NCBI GenBank assembly: GCA_023053575.1 | Contig: JAKZAP010000007.1 | Coordinates: 20,547,464 to 20,611,463 of the forward strand | Origin: Branchinecta lynchi | Lineage: Eukaryota > Arthropoda > Branchiopoda > Anostraca > Branchinectidae | Length of the DNA stretch: 64,000 nucleotides | Direction: 5' to 3' | Shown here: one piece after another, positions 41,767-52,980 of the stretch | How positions within the stretch are numbered: the stretch's first letter is position 1 | Layout of the letters: each line of letters opens with the position of its first letter | Translations under genes and position numbers: made by a program | The notes under the pieces: generated by a model | Told to the model about the DNA's origin: nothing | The model's database searches: none | The model's input: the letters and a program-made list of their open reading frames with translations, nothing else

Positions 41767-43050
41767 AACAAGACCAAAGGTTTCGATGGGATCCCAAAAA
41801 CTCAATATCTGATCCAGACAACTGGGTCGTCTTGTCTTGAACAGATCAAGTCATTGCCAGACTCCTTGAACATTTTTACAATTAAAATTCAGAAACAGAT
41901 TAAGGACAAATAGCTAATCACCTGAGAAAACCAAGTTCAGATATGGATTCAGCATGTGTGTGCTACCCCTACAAGTCATATCTGTTTTGACGAAAACTTC
42001 CTGCCACTTCTGCCAATTTCCCGGTTCCGGCCGAACTCCAGAACTACTTGTCCGGCGAAAAAAGAAAGCTCAAAGACGAAATCAGGGTATCTTCTTTCCC
42101 CAGTAATGTACATCTAATCCACTTCAAATAAAAATTTAGCTTATAACAAATTTTCCAATTCCAGCCGGATTCCGGTTGAACTATATGTCCGGGTAAAATA
42201 TGATCGTCATACAGGGACTCAGCATCTCTTCTTACCCCTAAATCGCTTATCTAATCAACTAGAAATAAAACTTTAACTTCCAACAGTTTTCCGGTTTTGG
42301 CCGGATTCCGGGCGAACTACATGTCCGGGTAGAAATTTTTTTTCACATAAGTGTTCAGCATGTCTTCTTGCCCCAAATCGAACATCTAATCAACTCCAAA
42401 TAAAACTTTTAATTTTGACAAACTTTACGGTTTGGGCCGGATTTCGGTCGAAATACTTGTCCCTCGAGAAAATAGTTTTCACCATCGTCTTCAGCATGTC
42501 TTCCTACCTCTAAATCGAACATCTAATCAACTTCAAATAAAACTTTTACTGTTAACAAACTTTCCGGTTTGGGCCGGATTCCGGTCGAAGTACTTGTCCG
42601 TCGAGAAAATAGTTTTCACCATCGTCTTCAGCATGTCTTCCTACCTCTAAATCGAACATCTAAATCAACTTCAAATAAAACTTTTACTTTCAACAAATTT
42701 TCCGGTTTCGGCCGGATTCTGGGCGAACTACTTGTCTGATGACAAAATGGTTTTCACTATCACGTTCAGCGTGTCTTCTTACCCCATAATCGACTATCAC
42801 ATTAGCTGTTTCAAAATATTTTGTTTGCCCCTTAATTTTAACCACCTCCCCCACCCCTAAATGTAGGGCTGCAAATCTACGAACTTGAATGGTCCAACGA
42901 CCCAACGAATCCTCACACCAAGTTTCTTCAAAATATCTCATTCCCTTCGAGAGTTATCGTGCTTACAGACGGACGGACAGACGGACGGACGGATGGACAA
43001 CTTTTGCGATGTCATAGGTATCCCTCCACTTACGTTTTGGGATCCCAAAA
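41767..43050 (+). repeat. Complete family B element
   Basis: Opens AACAAGACCAAAGGTTTCGA, TGGGATCCC and closes ACGTTTTGGGATCCCAAAA. Five units of about 135 bp are marked by GGCCGGATTCCGG near 42,169, 42,302, 42,439, 42,577 and 42,713. CACCAAGTTTCTTC is at 42,915, then a GACGGACGGACAGACGGACG microsatellite (42,968-42,995). Directly flanked by two copies of an approximately 40-bp sequence (see findings). Confidence 0.85.
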
Positions 43051-43404
43051 ACAGATAAATGCCAACCAAATCATGGTCAGCATTCAAATTCGTGAAAAGT
43101 CAGATGAGGTAACTACGCATGGGTGTTGGGCAGTAAGGGCGGCAGTGCTTGAAACTCCCAAGCGAAACACCGCCCGTTAAAACTCACAAGAATTCTTATG
43201 AACTAACCTCATCTAAGGAAAAATTCGAGAAATGCCCACAAAATCTTCGCAACAAACTAAAATGTGTCAAACCATTCCAGAAATTTAAACATTGTGCTTA
43301 TAGGCTGATTGGCTGAATGGTTATTATAGATTTCCTTCTGAGTAAGAAGAAATGTGCAACACCAAAAAGATTTCTGGTCTGTTTTCACTGAGGCCTGCCA
43401 TATT
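43051..43404. other. Unassigned sequence before the duplicated block
   Basis: Contains GGGCGGCAGTGCTTGAAACT (43,136), the right member of a direct repeat flanking the family B element. This stretch is not repeated after the N gap. Confidence 0.5.
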
Positions 43405-45150
43405 CAAAACATTATTATTTTCTATTAACACAAAATAACACTAATAATAGCTGGTTCAACTCCAACCCTGCTTTCAAGCACTTTCCACCATTACCGTCCA
43501 CAGCCCAGCCGTAGTTATCACATCAATATTTTCGCAAATCTTAATGCGGGCGGCGATTTGGTGGGCATTTCTCCAATGTCCACTTGAGCATTTCAAGCGC
43601 CCTTAAGCATTGTCCAAATAGGTATTCTAAGGTGTATTACAGCGTATAAGGCTTATTACAGATTCCTCTGTTCCTAGGGGAGCAATGTAATAAGGCAAAT
43701 AAGGAGAATAGAGCCAGCTTCTATTTTCATTTAAGCAGGGCCAATCAGATCGCTTGGTTGGTTCCGCCAGCAGTCCGGGGAGAGGAACAGCATCCTCACT
43801 CATCAGGGTTGCCACCGGAAAACTGAAGAAACAACTTTTCTTCAAAAGAACACGCTTTGTTCTGTTACAACTGATTGATTTTAGTTCCAGGACCAATGCC
43901 AATGGCTTTCCATCCTTTAATCTAATAGCTTTTTACCATATAAAAGGGTGTCAACTTGTACTCGTCTAATTACTAACACTTTTTCTGATCTTTCGAAGCT
44001 CGAAAAATTGTATCAGCATGGAAAAACCGAGCGCTGCATCAGTAAGAACCTATTCTTATTGGAACAGGAGTGTGTATGAAGACATAAACATTAAATATAG
44101 CACTATTCAGTTTATTACACCTATTCGAACAAAATGCTTTACTACTCAATGCCCCATTTGTTGGTATTGGCCATTTTGGGTGGCTGACGAAAACTTCATG
44201 CTGTCATTGGGTGGGCTTTAATGTTGGACGATTGTGTCTAAAAAAATGAGGATTTGTAGATGATTACCTTCAATCGCACAAGATAAGGTGGGGTGATCCT
44301 CCTGTAGAGTCTCATGCTGGTTGGCAGCTTGATTGCCCAGGACTAAGCGAAATGATTCTCATGTTGTATTCACTTGCCAACCTGGACATTTATTTGGATC
44401 TTTGCTTCTTCAGTGTTTTGGCTTGGATGTCACAGGTTTTCTAGAGTTGTACATGAAACTTTATTGTTTCTTTTGATCGCTCAAACCGGAATTAACAGAG
44501 TTCAAGTTCAGATTAATCATTTTTCAATTATTCCCTCCACTATTCATTTTGTGGATTCATATTCCTGCTACCAATTCCAAACAGTTCTAGTACGGCCACA
44601 GTTTTGAAATTAACGCAGCCGGAGCTGCAATCTGTGGAAACTTAATCCTTGCCTGCGCTGAATCTACTATCAAAATACTGTTTAAAAAATTAACAAAAAA
44701 GATTTTAATTTATGTTTTGGACACTATTTACGTTTATTTTTGTTATCTAAATCCTATTTGCTAGTTTTCTAATCGTAATTATAAAGTAGAGTCACCCCAA
44801 TCAAAGATTTTGTTTCTATGGATTGTAGCCATGGCGGCGCCAATTTCAAAACTGTGATTGCATCAGCAAAAGTGGAGGGAACAATTGAGGGCAGATTGAA
44901 GTATGGTGTAATTATAAGTGAAAACAAGGTCTACCTCAGTCTACCTAGGCCAGGTGAATTCAATGATTTTCATCAGCGCAATTTTGATTTCAATGGGAAA
45001 ATACTACAGTCATGTCGTCAAATTGTTTGATGGTCGAGGCTCAGCTTAAGTTGTTGATAGAAAATAAACAAGATGACATGAAGGATATGAATTTCCTGAG
45101 AGCACTGTGAATGGTAAGTTTGAGATCCTATTTACCTGTTTCCTCTGTGT
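43405..45150. other. Unassigned part of the duplicated block
   Basis: Short open frames only (for example 44,374-44,607 and 44,818-45,030), none with a domain that I recognise. GTATTCACTTGCCAACCTGG near 44,366 may be decayed coding sequence, but no frame stays open. Confidence 0.35.
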
Positions 45151-45159
45151 CATCATTTG

Positions 45160-46790
45160 AGTTTTTACTGTATTTTCTGGAGCTCATAACTCGTGAACCA
45201 GTGCAAGTATCAAGTTAAAACTTGGTACGGTATTCAGGTCTAGTTGTGCTTTTGGGGGTCCTTTGCCCCCCACAACCACACATTTTCAGGGACAATTGGG
45301 CCAAGATTGCACAGTAGATAATGTTCATAACTTGACAGAAGCTGGACCAGTCATACACAAATCCTCAATTTTTTAATAGTAAATTGTAACATAGCAAATG
45401 AGATGTTTTTCTAATAAAAGTTAATGAATTTGCCATTCGCTTCCTGGCACCAATGGTTATCAAATGAAACCAGGAACATACTATGCAGTCAATTGTCTTG
45501 CAAACCCGAAAAAGTGACAGACATTGCAACAGACTACTTCACTGCTTGAAGATTTACGCTTGTAAGCTAAGCGACTTTTGGGGTTCCAAAAGGTTAGCAC
45601 CTATCTAACAATTTACAGACAAAAGGCACTGTTGCCGCTGCCCGGCAACGGCGCACATTCCCTGTGAACGCATCTTACAACCGTTGTAATAATAAATTGT
45701 AACATAGCAAATGAGATGTTTTTCTAATGAAAGTTATTGAATTTGCCATTTGCTTCCTGGTACCAATGGTTATCAAATGGAACCAGGAACATACTATGCA
45801 GTCAATTGTCTTGCAAACCTGAAAAAGAGACAGACATTGCAACAGACTACTTCACTGCTTGAAGATTTACGCTTGTAAGCTAAGCGGCTTTTGGGGTTGC
45901 GAAAGTTTAGCACCTAGAGTTTGTAAAGTATGTCTGTCCGTCTGTTACGATGATACCTCTCAAAGGGGTTGGAATATTTTTTTGAAATGTGGTATGAGGA
46001 TGCATCGAATCAAAGTACGGGAAATACTGTTTCACGAATGGCTGATGTGAGCAGATGCCCTAAATTTGCTATTTCTGTGCCCGAACAAAATCTGACAACT
46101 GTGAGTGGAATGTAGGCGCCACAGTAACTTTGTGATACTCTTAAAAAACCAAACGGGTTCATGGGCCCCAGAAAGTGCTCGCATTCGTCTGAAACTTGCC
46201 CAAGATGTTCAATTTTTCCGAGTCCGAGAACAGCGTTGCAAGGAGGTCTCGGAAATATTGTAATACTAGTAGGGGCCGAACGGATAGAGTGATTGGGATA
46301 AAACTTGAAAGGTAAAAAATTCATGGGACCTAGACATGTAGTTTGAGGCCCAAACTGGATCTAACGTCCGTGGGATTGAGGTGGGGCCGGTAGGCCCACT
46401 GGAAATTTTTCGGAAATGCTCCGATTCAAGCGATACTTGATGGATGGTAGACGCAGATGCCAAATATGCCATTAGTGTGTCCGAACTTCTTCTGGCCATG
46501 GTGGTCGTGCTGTGGGGGGATTAGAGGTGGGTCCTGGACATTTTCTTAAACGCTTAGGGACCAAATGGGTTGAGCGATTGAGATAAACTTGGCGATACTT
46601 GCGATCCTGGCTCGATCCAAACTCGTTGGGCCGAGTTGGTGGGGGTATCACTGACGGGAATTTGAAACTCATAAACCACTGAAAAAAGTGGACTAATCCC
46701 CCAATTGACTTTACCATCTAGAGCCAGATCAACCCAAAAGGGCAGTTTATGGGGGGGGGGAACAGAGAAATCATCCAAGAACAATCCAAG
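45160..46790 (+). repeat. Modular repeat family C
   Basis: Core CATAACTCGTGAACCAGTGC with AAAACTTGGTACGG (45,185-45,228); then from 45,935 CTGTCCGTCTGTTACGATGA and modules with GAAACTTGCCCAAG (46,191), ATAAAACTTGAAAGG (46,299), GATACTTGATGG (46,431) and GATAAACTTGGCG (46,583). Modules again contain G-rich stretches (GGGGGGATTAGAGGTGGG), and the spacing is 108-152 bp. Sequence differs from family A but the layout is the same. A second copy is at 57,478-59,108. Confidence 0.65.
45380..45916 (+). repeat. 313-bp tandem duplication inside family C
   Basis: TAAATTGTAACATAGCAAAT at 45,380 and again at 45,693, each followed by about 225 bp of nearly the same sequence to GGTTAGCACCT / AGTTTAGCACCT. 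An 85-bp stretch (CACTGTTGCCGCTGCCCGGC) lies only in the first copy's tail. Repeated at 57,698-58,234. Confidence 0.85.
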
Positions 46791-46799
46791 CAAAACAGG

Positions 46800-48190
46800 T
46801 TTGCCGGTGTGTTTGGTTTTCCGTCAAGGAACAGAAAGGAATGAAGAAGTGTTTGTTTAGTGCTTTTACCCAAAACATTTTCGTATTTACAGACGAGAAT
46901 ATTCCAGTCATCACATCAAAAATTCTTCGCACTGACGTACAGTTCACAGTTACTGAAATTAACGACACGATTTTTAGCCGTTCAAGATGTAAACAGAAAG
47001 GAAAAGAGATTTCCCGTTTTACCGACAAGACGGTCACCGTAGCCTATCGAGAAATAAAAACAACCGATATCGGGATCTCGATCCGATCATCGGGTTGACT
47101 TCCCCACAAGGCTTTTGTCGGTATCATCTCCTCGCCAACAAAATATTGTGATTTTCAGAAAAGAAGCTTCCTGATTTCCGACAAAGCTTCTGTGTGGTAT
47201 CAGAAACGGTATGAGGAAAGTGTTTTATCAGAGCTCTTGCCGTTCCAAAAAACGGAATCCGCGCACCGTCTCAGCACTGACAAAAGCTGCCGATTTCCCA
47301 ACATGTAGTTGCCTGGCTTAACGACAGAGCTTTTATTTATTTATTTACTTATTTACTGATTTATTTCCCTCAGAACTGAGGAGTACAAAATAATGTATAA
47401 AAAAAACTATGCCTAAACCATCTGGTCCATTCATTAACACATGAATACTATAAAAAATACACACAATGTCGACAGCTAAGTTACAATTATGTACGCACAA
47501 TTTTATTCACTGGTTAAAAATGGGTACAAGTTGTGGGTTTGGAGGGCTACCAAAGCTTTTTTTTATAAAAGTTGGTTTTCCTCAAAATTAGAACTGGGTC
47601 TTTTACTTTAAAATTGGAAACCAACTGCGAATTACTGAAAGAAATGGGTAACCCAAGGAGAAATTTGGAAAATTTGAAATATGAAATTTTAATAGCAGAT
47701 ATGTCGCAAATTCGAAATTCGACAAACACTGCCGGTTTACCCACGCCCCCCTCTAGTTTCGCCACCGGCTAATCGTGAACTTCGCCTTCAAATGACCAGT
47801 TTCTGGTCGTATTGTTCCATTGTCAGATTCACAGTTTTGTGTTCTGAGCTTTATGGAACCATCACAGTCGTATGGAACTTGCCAGATCCCTGAAAATGAC
47901 CCGTTTCTTGTCGTATTTTACGAAGGGATTCTCTAGTCGTATATTAGAGACAGACGTAAGTTTGAGCTTGCCAAATGAGGCAGTTACGTGAATTTCGACA
48001 GCAAATAACCTTTTTCCGGTTGTAAGGTTGTATATACATTTTCTATAAGTCAGTACGTTACGAAGTATCGTGTGTTTTGAGCTTCTTAGAATAACAGTCG
48101 TGTGTTTAGAACTTGTTAGAGTGACATAAATGCCAAGTGACACCAAATCGTGATTTTCACTCTGTGGCGCTGAAAACAGTGCTGATTTTC
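46800..48190. other. Unassigned; one LINE tail
   Basis: TTTATTTATTTACTTATTTA with CCTCAGAACTGAGGAGTACA (47,333-47,385) looks like a LINE 3' end on the minus strand. Nothing else recognised. Confidence 0.4.
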
Positions 48191-48199
48191 AAAAAATCC

Positions 48200-48965
48200 G
48201 CCTGCGGCGCTACGTTTCAATATTATCCTATCTGTTTTGTGCAAATCTCCTTATCTTAAAAAGAAACAGGCTTATTTTTTTTTTAAATGCCCTGTGGGTA
48301 AGGTTTGCACATAAACAGGCTTTGTAAGCACTGGATGATTGCACTATTTTTTTTAGTCTAAACTCAAAGAGGAAGCACTACCACGTACCAACTTCCGGGA
48401 AAACATCCCAGTCAGTTTGTGAGTTATCGGGGCGCGGACAGATATTGGTATCGCAGTCAGCCTTTAAAATGTTTCACAAAACTTTACCTGCGCCGTCTTT
48501 CATAGTAGCCTACTCGCTATCTACGGTTGAATGGCCCGTAACTTAGGTGAGGTGTTAGGCCCAAGATTTCAGCCTCAAAAGCTAGAAATGCCAGAAAAAT
48601 TTCGGATTTCTAAAAAATCGCCTGCGGCGCTGAGTTTAAATTTGTCTTGGGTACATACGGTAAAACGCTGCTGTTTGGGATCTGAGCCACGTTCAAAGCA
48701 AGAATTTGTGTGGGAAGTAGTCGAATCTTGTCGACTAAAGGCCGATATAACAAATTTTGCCTGCGGCTCTTTCGTAGTCCTACCCTGTTTCAGTTTAGTT
48801 GAAGTGTGCATCATGTATGTGCGGTTTTAAGCTTGAGATTTGGGGTCTAAGATACATTAAAGTAGTTGAACTTTGCTCAGATTGGAGAAATTTCGCCTGC
48901 GGCGCTCACTTTACTTTGTCATGAGCAGATATGTCAGAAGCTGGTACCAAGCTTGTCTTCTCTCC
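48200..48965 (+). repeat. GCCTGCGGCGC repeat family, several copies
   Basis: AAAAAATCCGCCTGCGGCGC (48,208), AAAAATCGCCTGCGGCGCTG (48,614), AAATTTTGCCTGCGGCTCTT (48,752) and AAATTTCGCCTGCGGCGCTC (48,889) are each followed by an AGTTTAAATTTGTC-like segment. The spacing is irregular (about 405, 138 and 137 bp). Related single copies are at 6,263, 14,028 and 32,800. The inner sequence GCGCCGCAGGCG is part-palindromic. Confidence 0.7.
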
Positions 48966-49083
48966 AGCGAAATTGATATGAACGGCATCGTCTTAGTCCT
49001 GTTACTTATTTGTTTATTATTTTATTACTACAAGGCATTTTCCGTAACGTTTTAGAACTTCTTGAAAGAACTACTCGTTCTTG

Positions 49084-49184
49084 AGAAAGATATTAGTGCT
49101 ACTCGTGATGATGTTCCAGTTCTCAAGATCGCTAACCTTAAAATGAAAAGGGTCATGTCTGTACATGAGTAAAAGAGAACGTGC
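49084..49184 (+). repeat. Direct repeat of about 100 bp, first copy
   Basis: AAAGATATTAGTGCTACTCG through GTACATGAGTAAAAGAGAAC. The second copy is at 50,150-50,250, 1,066 bp away, differing by a few bases (CTCATGATGTTCC for CTCGTGATGATGTTCC). Confidence 0.85.
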
Positions 49185-49841
49185 CGAAGTGGCTGTAAAC
49201 TGTAACCAGTAAGCTGTCTCCTCGACGTTGAAATATTACGTTTACCAGTCTTGTGAATCAGTGAGCTCTGAATACCAGCATGGTATAACATCATCCTTGC
49301 GAATATTTTACTGCATCCTTGAATTTTTATATGTTATCTTGATAGTATGTCTTTCCTTGTTCTAACAATGACTTGACGAACTTTAGTAGGTCGTACATTG
49401 TAATTATGACATCTGCGGTGAAATATTACGTCTACCAGTCTTGTGATGGAAACAAAAGAATTGGATTTTAATAAAATGTTCTTTAGGGGCTATACGAGTG
49501 CAAGCTAACGTATGAATTTGGATGTCCGTTGCGTGGCGAACAGTCCCTGGTACCAGAACCACGGTACCGGTACCAGAAATGCTACTCTTCAGTACAGGCA
49601 AGTATAAAGATTAATCAGTGAAAGCAGCCATGGAGCCGGTGCGAGCTCTTCTGATAACTGATGAACTGAAAAGAACAAAGCTGAAGTGATAGTAAACGAT
49701 ATTATTTAATTCAGTCATTAAAAAACAGGAATCAACACAGGCTCCATGGCAGGACTAAGATAACGAACTAAAGGTACAGAAATGATGAGAATACAGCAGA
49801 GGTCTGATCCAACTGAGGAATAACATGATCAATATTCTGTA

Positions 49842-50150
49842 GGCCCTCTCGAGTGATTGTAACGAAGCCATGGGAAAAAGCTTCAATGCAGTTTAACCTG
49901 AGGTCTCAGGGGGTGATTGCACTGTAAAACTTCGATGAAGAGTTACAGCGCAGTTTAACCCTGAGAAGGATATTTTGTAGGCCCTCTCGAGTGATTGTAA
50001 CGAAGCGCTGGGAAAAAGCTTTAATGCAGTTTAACCTGAGGTCTCAGGGAGTGATTGCACTGTAAAACTTTGATGAAGAGTTAAGATTTTATTATGAACA
50101 AGAGTTCATAATAAAATTTCGATGAAGAGTTACAGTGCAGTTTAACCCTG
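49842..50150 (+). repeat. 138-bp tandem repeat
   Basis: GGCCCTCTCGAGTGATTGTA at 49,842 and 49,980, each followed by ATGCAGTTTAACCTGAGGTC and CACTGTAAAACTTxGATGAA. A third partial copy starts at about 50,113 (TTTCGATGAAGAGTTACAG). The same block is at 62,160-62,468. Confidence 0.85.
50086..50117. other. Perfect 14-bp stem hairpin
   Basis: ATTTTATTATGAAC (50,086-50,099), loop AAGA, GTTCATAATAAAAT (50,104-50,117). It sits in the second 138-bp repeat at the position where the first has none. Also at 62,404-62,435. Confidence 0.85.
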
Positions 50151-50569
50151 AGAAGGATATTAGTGCTACTCATGATGTTCCAGTTCTGAAGATCGCTAAC
50201 CTTAAAATGAAAAGGGTCATGTCTGTACATGTGTAAAAGAGAACGTGCCAAAGTGTTGACTCCGGTTAACAAGCAAATTCATAACCTCAAGATCACGATA
50301 ATTCCCAAGTTTACGACCAAATAAAACTAAATAATAAACAAATCAAATTGCTAAATAGTAGGCTTGTCAGGATGACTGTACGAGACTGTAGTGACTGGAA
50401 TGTTTGTTGCTAGTTTGACTGTGAAGACTGCATGTTGTCATAATAAAAATAGTAGGGAAATCAAAATATGATACAAGATAAGGTAGTGAACTTGGGATTC
50501 GGAAATCGTTGACTGGGCATTATTTTATATTGTATGCATAATTGCAAGCAGTCACAATCTGCAGATATT

Positions 50570-51200
50570 ACCTGTTTCATTATAAGGTGAATTACAATAG
50601 GTTTCTGAAATAGGTTAAGTATATTCGTACAGTAGAACCTTACAACCAACCAAATCGAAGAGCATAAGGGCTTTTTCGCCATCAGTGGATATTCTGCGTT
50701 AGCACTTCAGTAGGTTACAAAATAGGCTAGGAAAAAAAAAATCGACGGAGCATGAGGGCTCTCTCAACATCAGTGATTCACAGCCATCAGATACATTTAC
50801 TATATTGGGAAAGAAATTGGTTGCAATAGGCTAAGGAATCTGCAGATATTCACCTGTTTCATTATCAGGTTAGGTATATTCGTACAGTTGAATCTTACAA
50901 CCAAATCGAAAAGCATAAGGGCTTTTTCGCCATGCAAGATAGGCTAGAAAACAAATTTAATCGAAGGAGCATGAGGGCTCTCTCAACATCATTGATTCAC
51001 CGTCATCAGATACATTTTACTATATTGAGAAAGACATTGGTTGCAATAGGCTAAGGTTCTGCTGATATTCACCAGTTTCATTATAAGGTGAATTAAAATA
51101 GTTTTCAGAAATATGTTAAGTATCTTCACACAGTAGAACCTTACTATATTTGGAAAGACATTGATTGCAATAGGTTAAGGAAAAAGTTTTTGTATAAGTT
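50570..51200 (+). repeat. Degenerate tandem repeat, about 250 bp
   Basis: GATATT-ACCTGTTTCATTAT (50,565, 50,847, 51,063), GCATAAGGGCTTTTTCGCCA (50,662, 50,917) and GAGCATGAGGGCTCTCTCAA (50,748, 50,967) recur in the same order. Period is about 220-280 bp and drifting. Mirrored at 62,888-63,518. Confidence 0.75.
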
Positions 51201-51283
51201 TTGTATGTCGTAGCAAAGAAAACCTCTGACTGTAGATTCTACAAGCTAAATGAGTTTACTCAAATCTGATCTAAAAAAAAATA

Positions 51284-51517
51284 ATGAAAATGATATATTC
51301 ATTTACAGTGAAAATTTTGACGTTTCTCAATATGCAGGTCATGGTACTCATCTTTATCGTCTGTCACGTCTTTGGCGAGGTCGGCCAGTTCAGCACGAAT
51401 TCAGACAACGCAGGAACGACAGATAACCGTAATTGCAGGGAAGCAAGCACATCTTTAACAATAATTAATTCCATAATAACTGAAATATTTTCTTTCTTTG
51501 CAAAAGGTAATATTTAG
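51284..51517 (+). CDS. Hypothetical small open frame, weak
   Basis: 77 codons from ATG with a hydrophobic stretch VMVLIFIVCHVFGEVG that could be a signal or membrane segment, then a Ser/Thr/Asn-rich tail. Possible splice-like edges (ATGCAG/GTCATG; AAAAG/GTAATA) leave room for an exon instead. I recognise no family. It is identical in the second copy (63,602-63,835). Could easily be chance. Confidence 0.15.
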   Translation: MKMIYSFTVKILTFLNMQVMVLIFIVCHVFGEVGQFSTNSDNAGTTDNRNCREASTSLTIINSIITEIFSFFAKGNI

Positions 51518-51908
51518 GAAATTCCTTCATCAGTTCTAACTTGTTAAAATGTAGAAGAACAACTATTATAAAATTGTTGAAATGCTATTGATTAATATAA
51601 GTTAGAGCTGTGTAATACGAGTGACAGAATGAATTTGTAAAAGTTGTACACTCGGAAAAATAATTGTAAACTTGCAGTTTTGTTGTAAGAATGATCCCTG
51701 CAATTACACTGAACTTCGGATACGAGAGACAATGGGGACAAAAACCTAAATCACATGGTAAGTTGCTTGACGCCCTTATCAGTTTCCAGTTTCAACCTCT
51801 GAAAATTTACAACCTTGGGAGTTCTGAATAAATGTAAATGGTCTTGAAGGAAACAAGACGAGTGGGGTACAAAAAGATTCAGGATACAAAATGTTCTTTA
51901 CGCATCAA

Positions 51909-52980
51909 AAACAAGAGCTACGACCTCATATGGCACTTGTTACGAGTAGGCACGGCTCGGTTATGTCAATGATGTATCTAGTGTTTGCTAGGTGTCTTCC
52001 CACCAAGTTTCATCTCGATCCGTTCACTCATAGCGTTTCCCAATATTTCCAGTTGCCCCCTCCAGCTCCCCCCAAAATTCACCGGATCCGGCCCGGATTT
52101 TAAGTGGGTCGTCTGAGGCATGAGGTCTTTCCAAATATCAAATTTCATCGAGATCCGGTCACCCGCCCGGTCAAAAGTTATAAATACCTCAGGATTCCGG
52201 ATTCCCCCTCCCTCCACTCCCCCGACAGTGCCCGAATCGGCTCGGTCATGTCAATGATGTATCTAGTGTTTGCTAGGTGTCTTCCCACCAAGTTTCATCT
52301 CGATCCCTCCACTCATAGCGTTTCCCAAGATTTCCGGTTGCCCTCTTCAGCTCCCCCAAAAAGTCACCTGATCCGGTCCGGATTTTAAGTGGGTCATCTG
52401 AGGCATGAGGTATTTCCAAATATCAAGTTCCATCGAGATCCGATCACCCATTCAAAAGTTATAAACAACTCAAGATTCCGGATTCCCCCTCCCTCCACTC
52501 CCCCCACAGTGCCCGAATCGGCTCGGTTATGTCAATGATGTATCTAGTGTTTGCTAGGTGTCTTCCCACCAAGTTTCATCTCGATCCCCTCCACTCATAG
52601 CGTTTCCCAAGATTTCCGGTTGCCCCCTCCAGCCCCCCCCCCCCCCAAAAAAAGTCACTGGATCCGGTCCGGATTTTAAGTGGGTTGTCTGAGGCATGAG
52701 GTCTTTCCAAATATCAAGTTTCATCGAGATCCCATCACCCGTTCAAAAGTTGAAAATTACCTCAAGATTCCGGATTCCCCCTCCCTCCACTCGCCCCACG
52801 GTGCTCGGATGGGGGAAGTGACTATTTCCAACTTAATCATTTGGGGTCCCTGATACGCCTGCCAAGTTTTATCGTCCTAGCTTATGTGGAAGTGCCCGAA
52901 CTAGCAAAACCTGGACAGACCGACGGACGGACAGAAATTGCGATGGCTATATGGCACTTGGCCGAAGGGCAAGTGCCATA
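51909..52980 (-). repeat. Family A element with both ends, inverted
   Basis: Left edge ACAAGAGCTACGACCTCATA, TGGCACTTGTTACGAGTAGG; right edge a GACAGACCGACGGACGGACA microsatellite followed by the hairpin ATGGCACTTGGCCGAAGGGC, AAGTGCCAT (52,951-52,979). In between are three 280-bp two-module units and one extra module. It is the inverse of 3.54-5.19 kb with fewer units, which fixes the element boundaries. A C run of 14 (52,633-52,646) sits at the usual module position. Confidence 0.9.

Larger units (their letters stand above)
43405..51682. repeat. First copy of an 8.28-kb near-identical duplicated block
   Basis: Matches 55,717-64,000. The coordinate offset is 12,312 up to about 44,080 and 12,318 from about 44,110 onwards. 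The two length differences that explain this are an extra C (GACATAAAC versus GACACTAAAC) and an extra 5 bp (CAGTTTATT versus CAGTTTAGTTTATT). All lines I compared elsewhere were identical. The second copy starts exactly at the end of the N gap. Confidence 0.95.
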
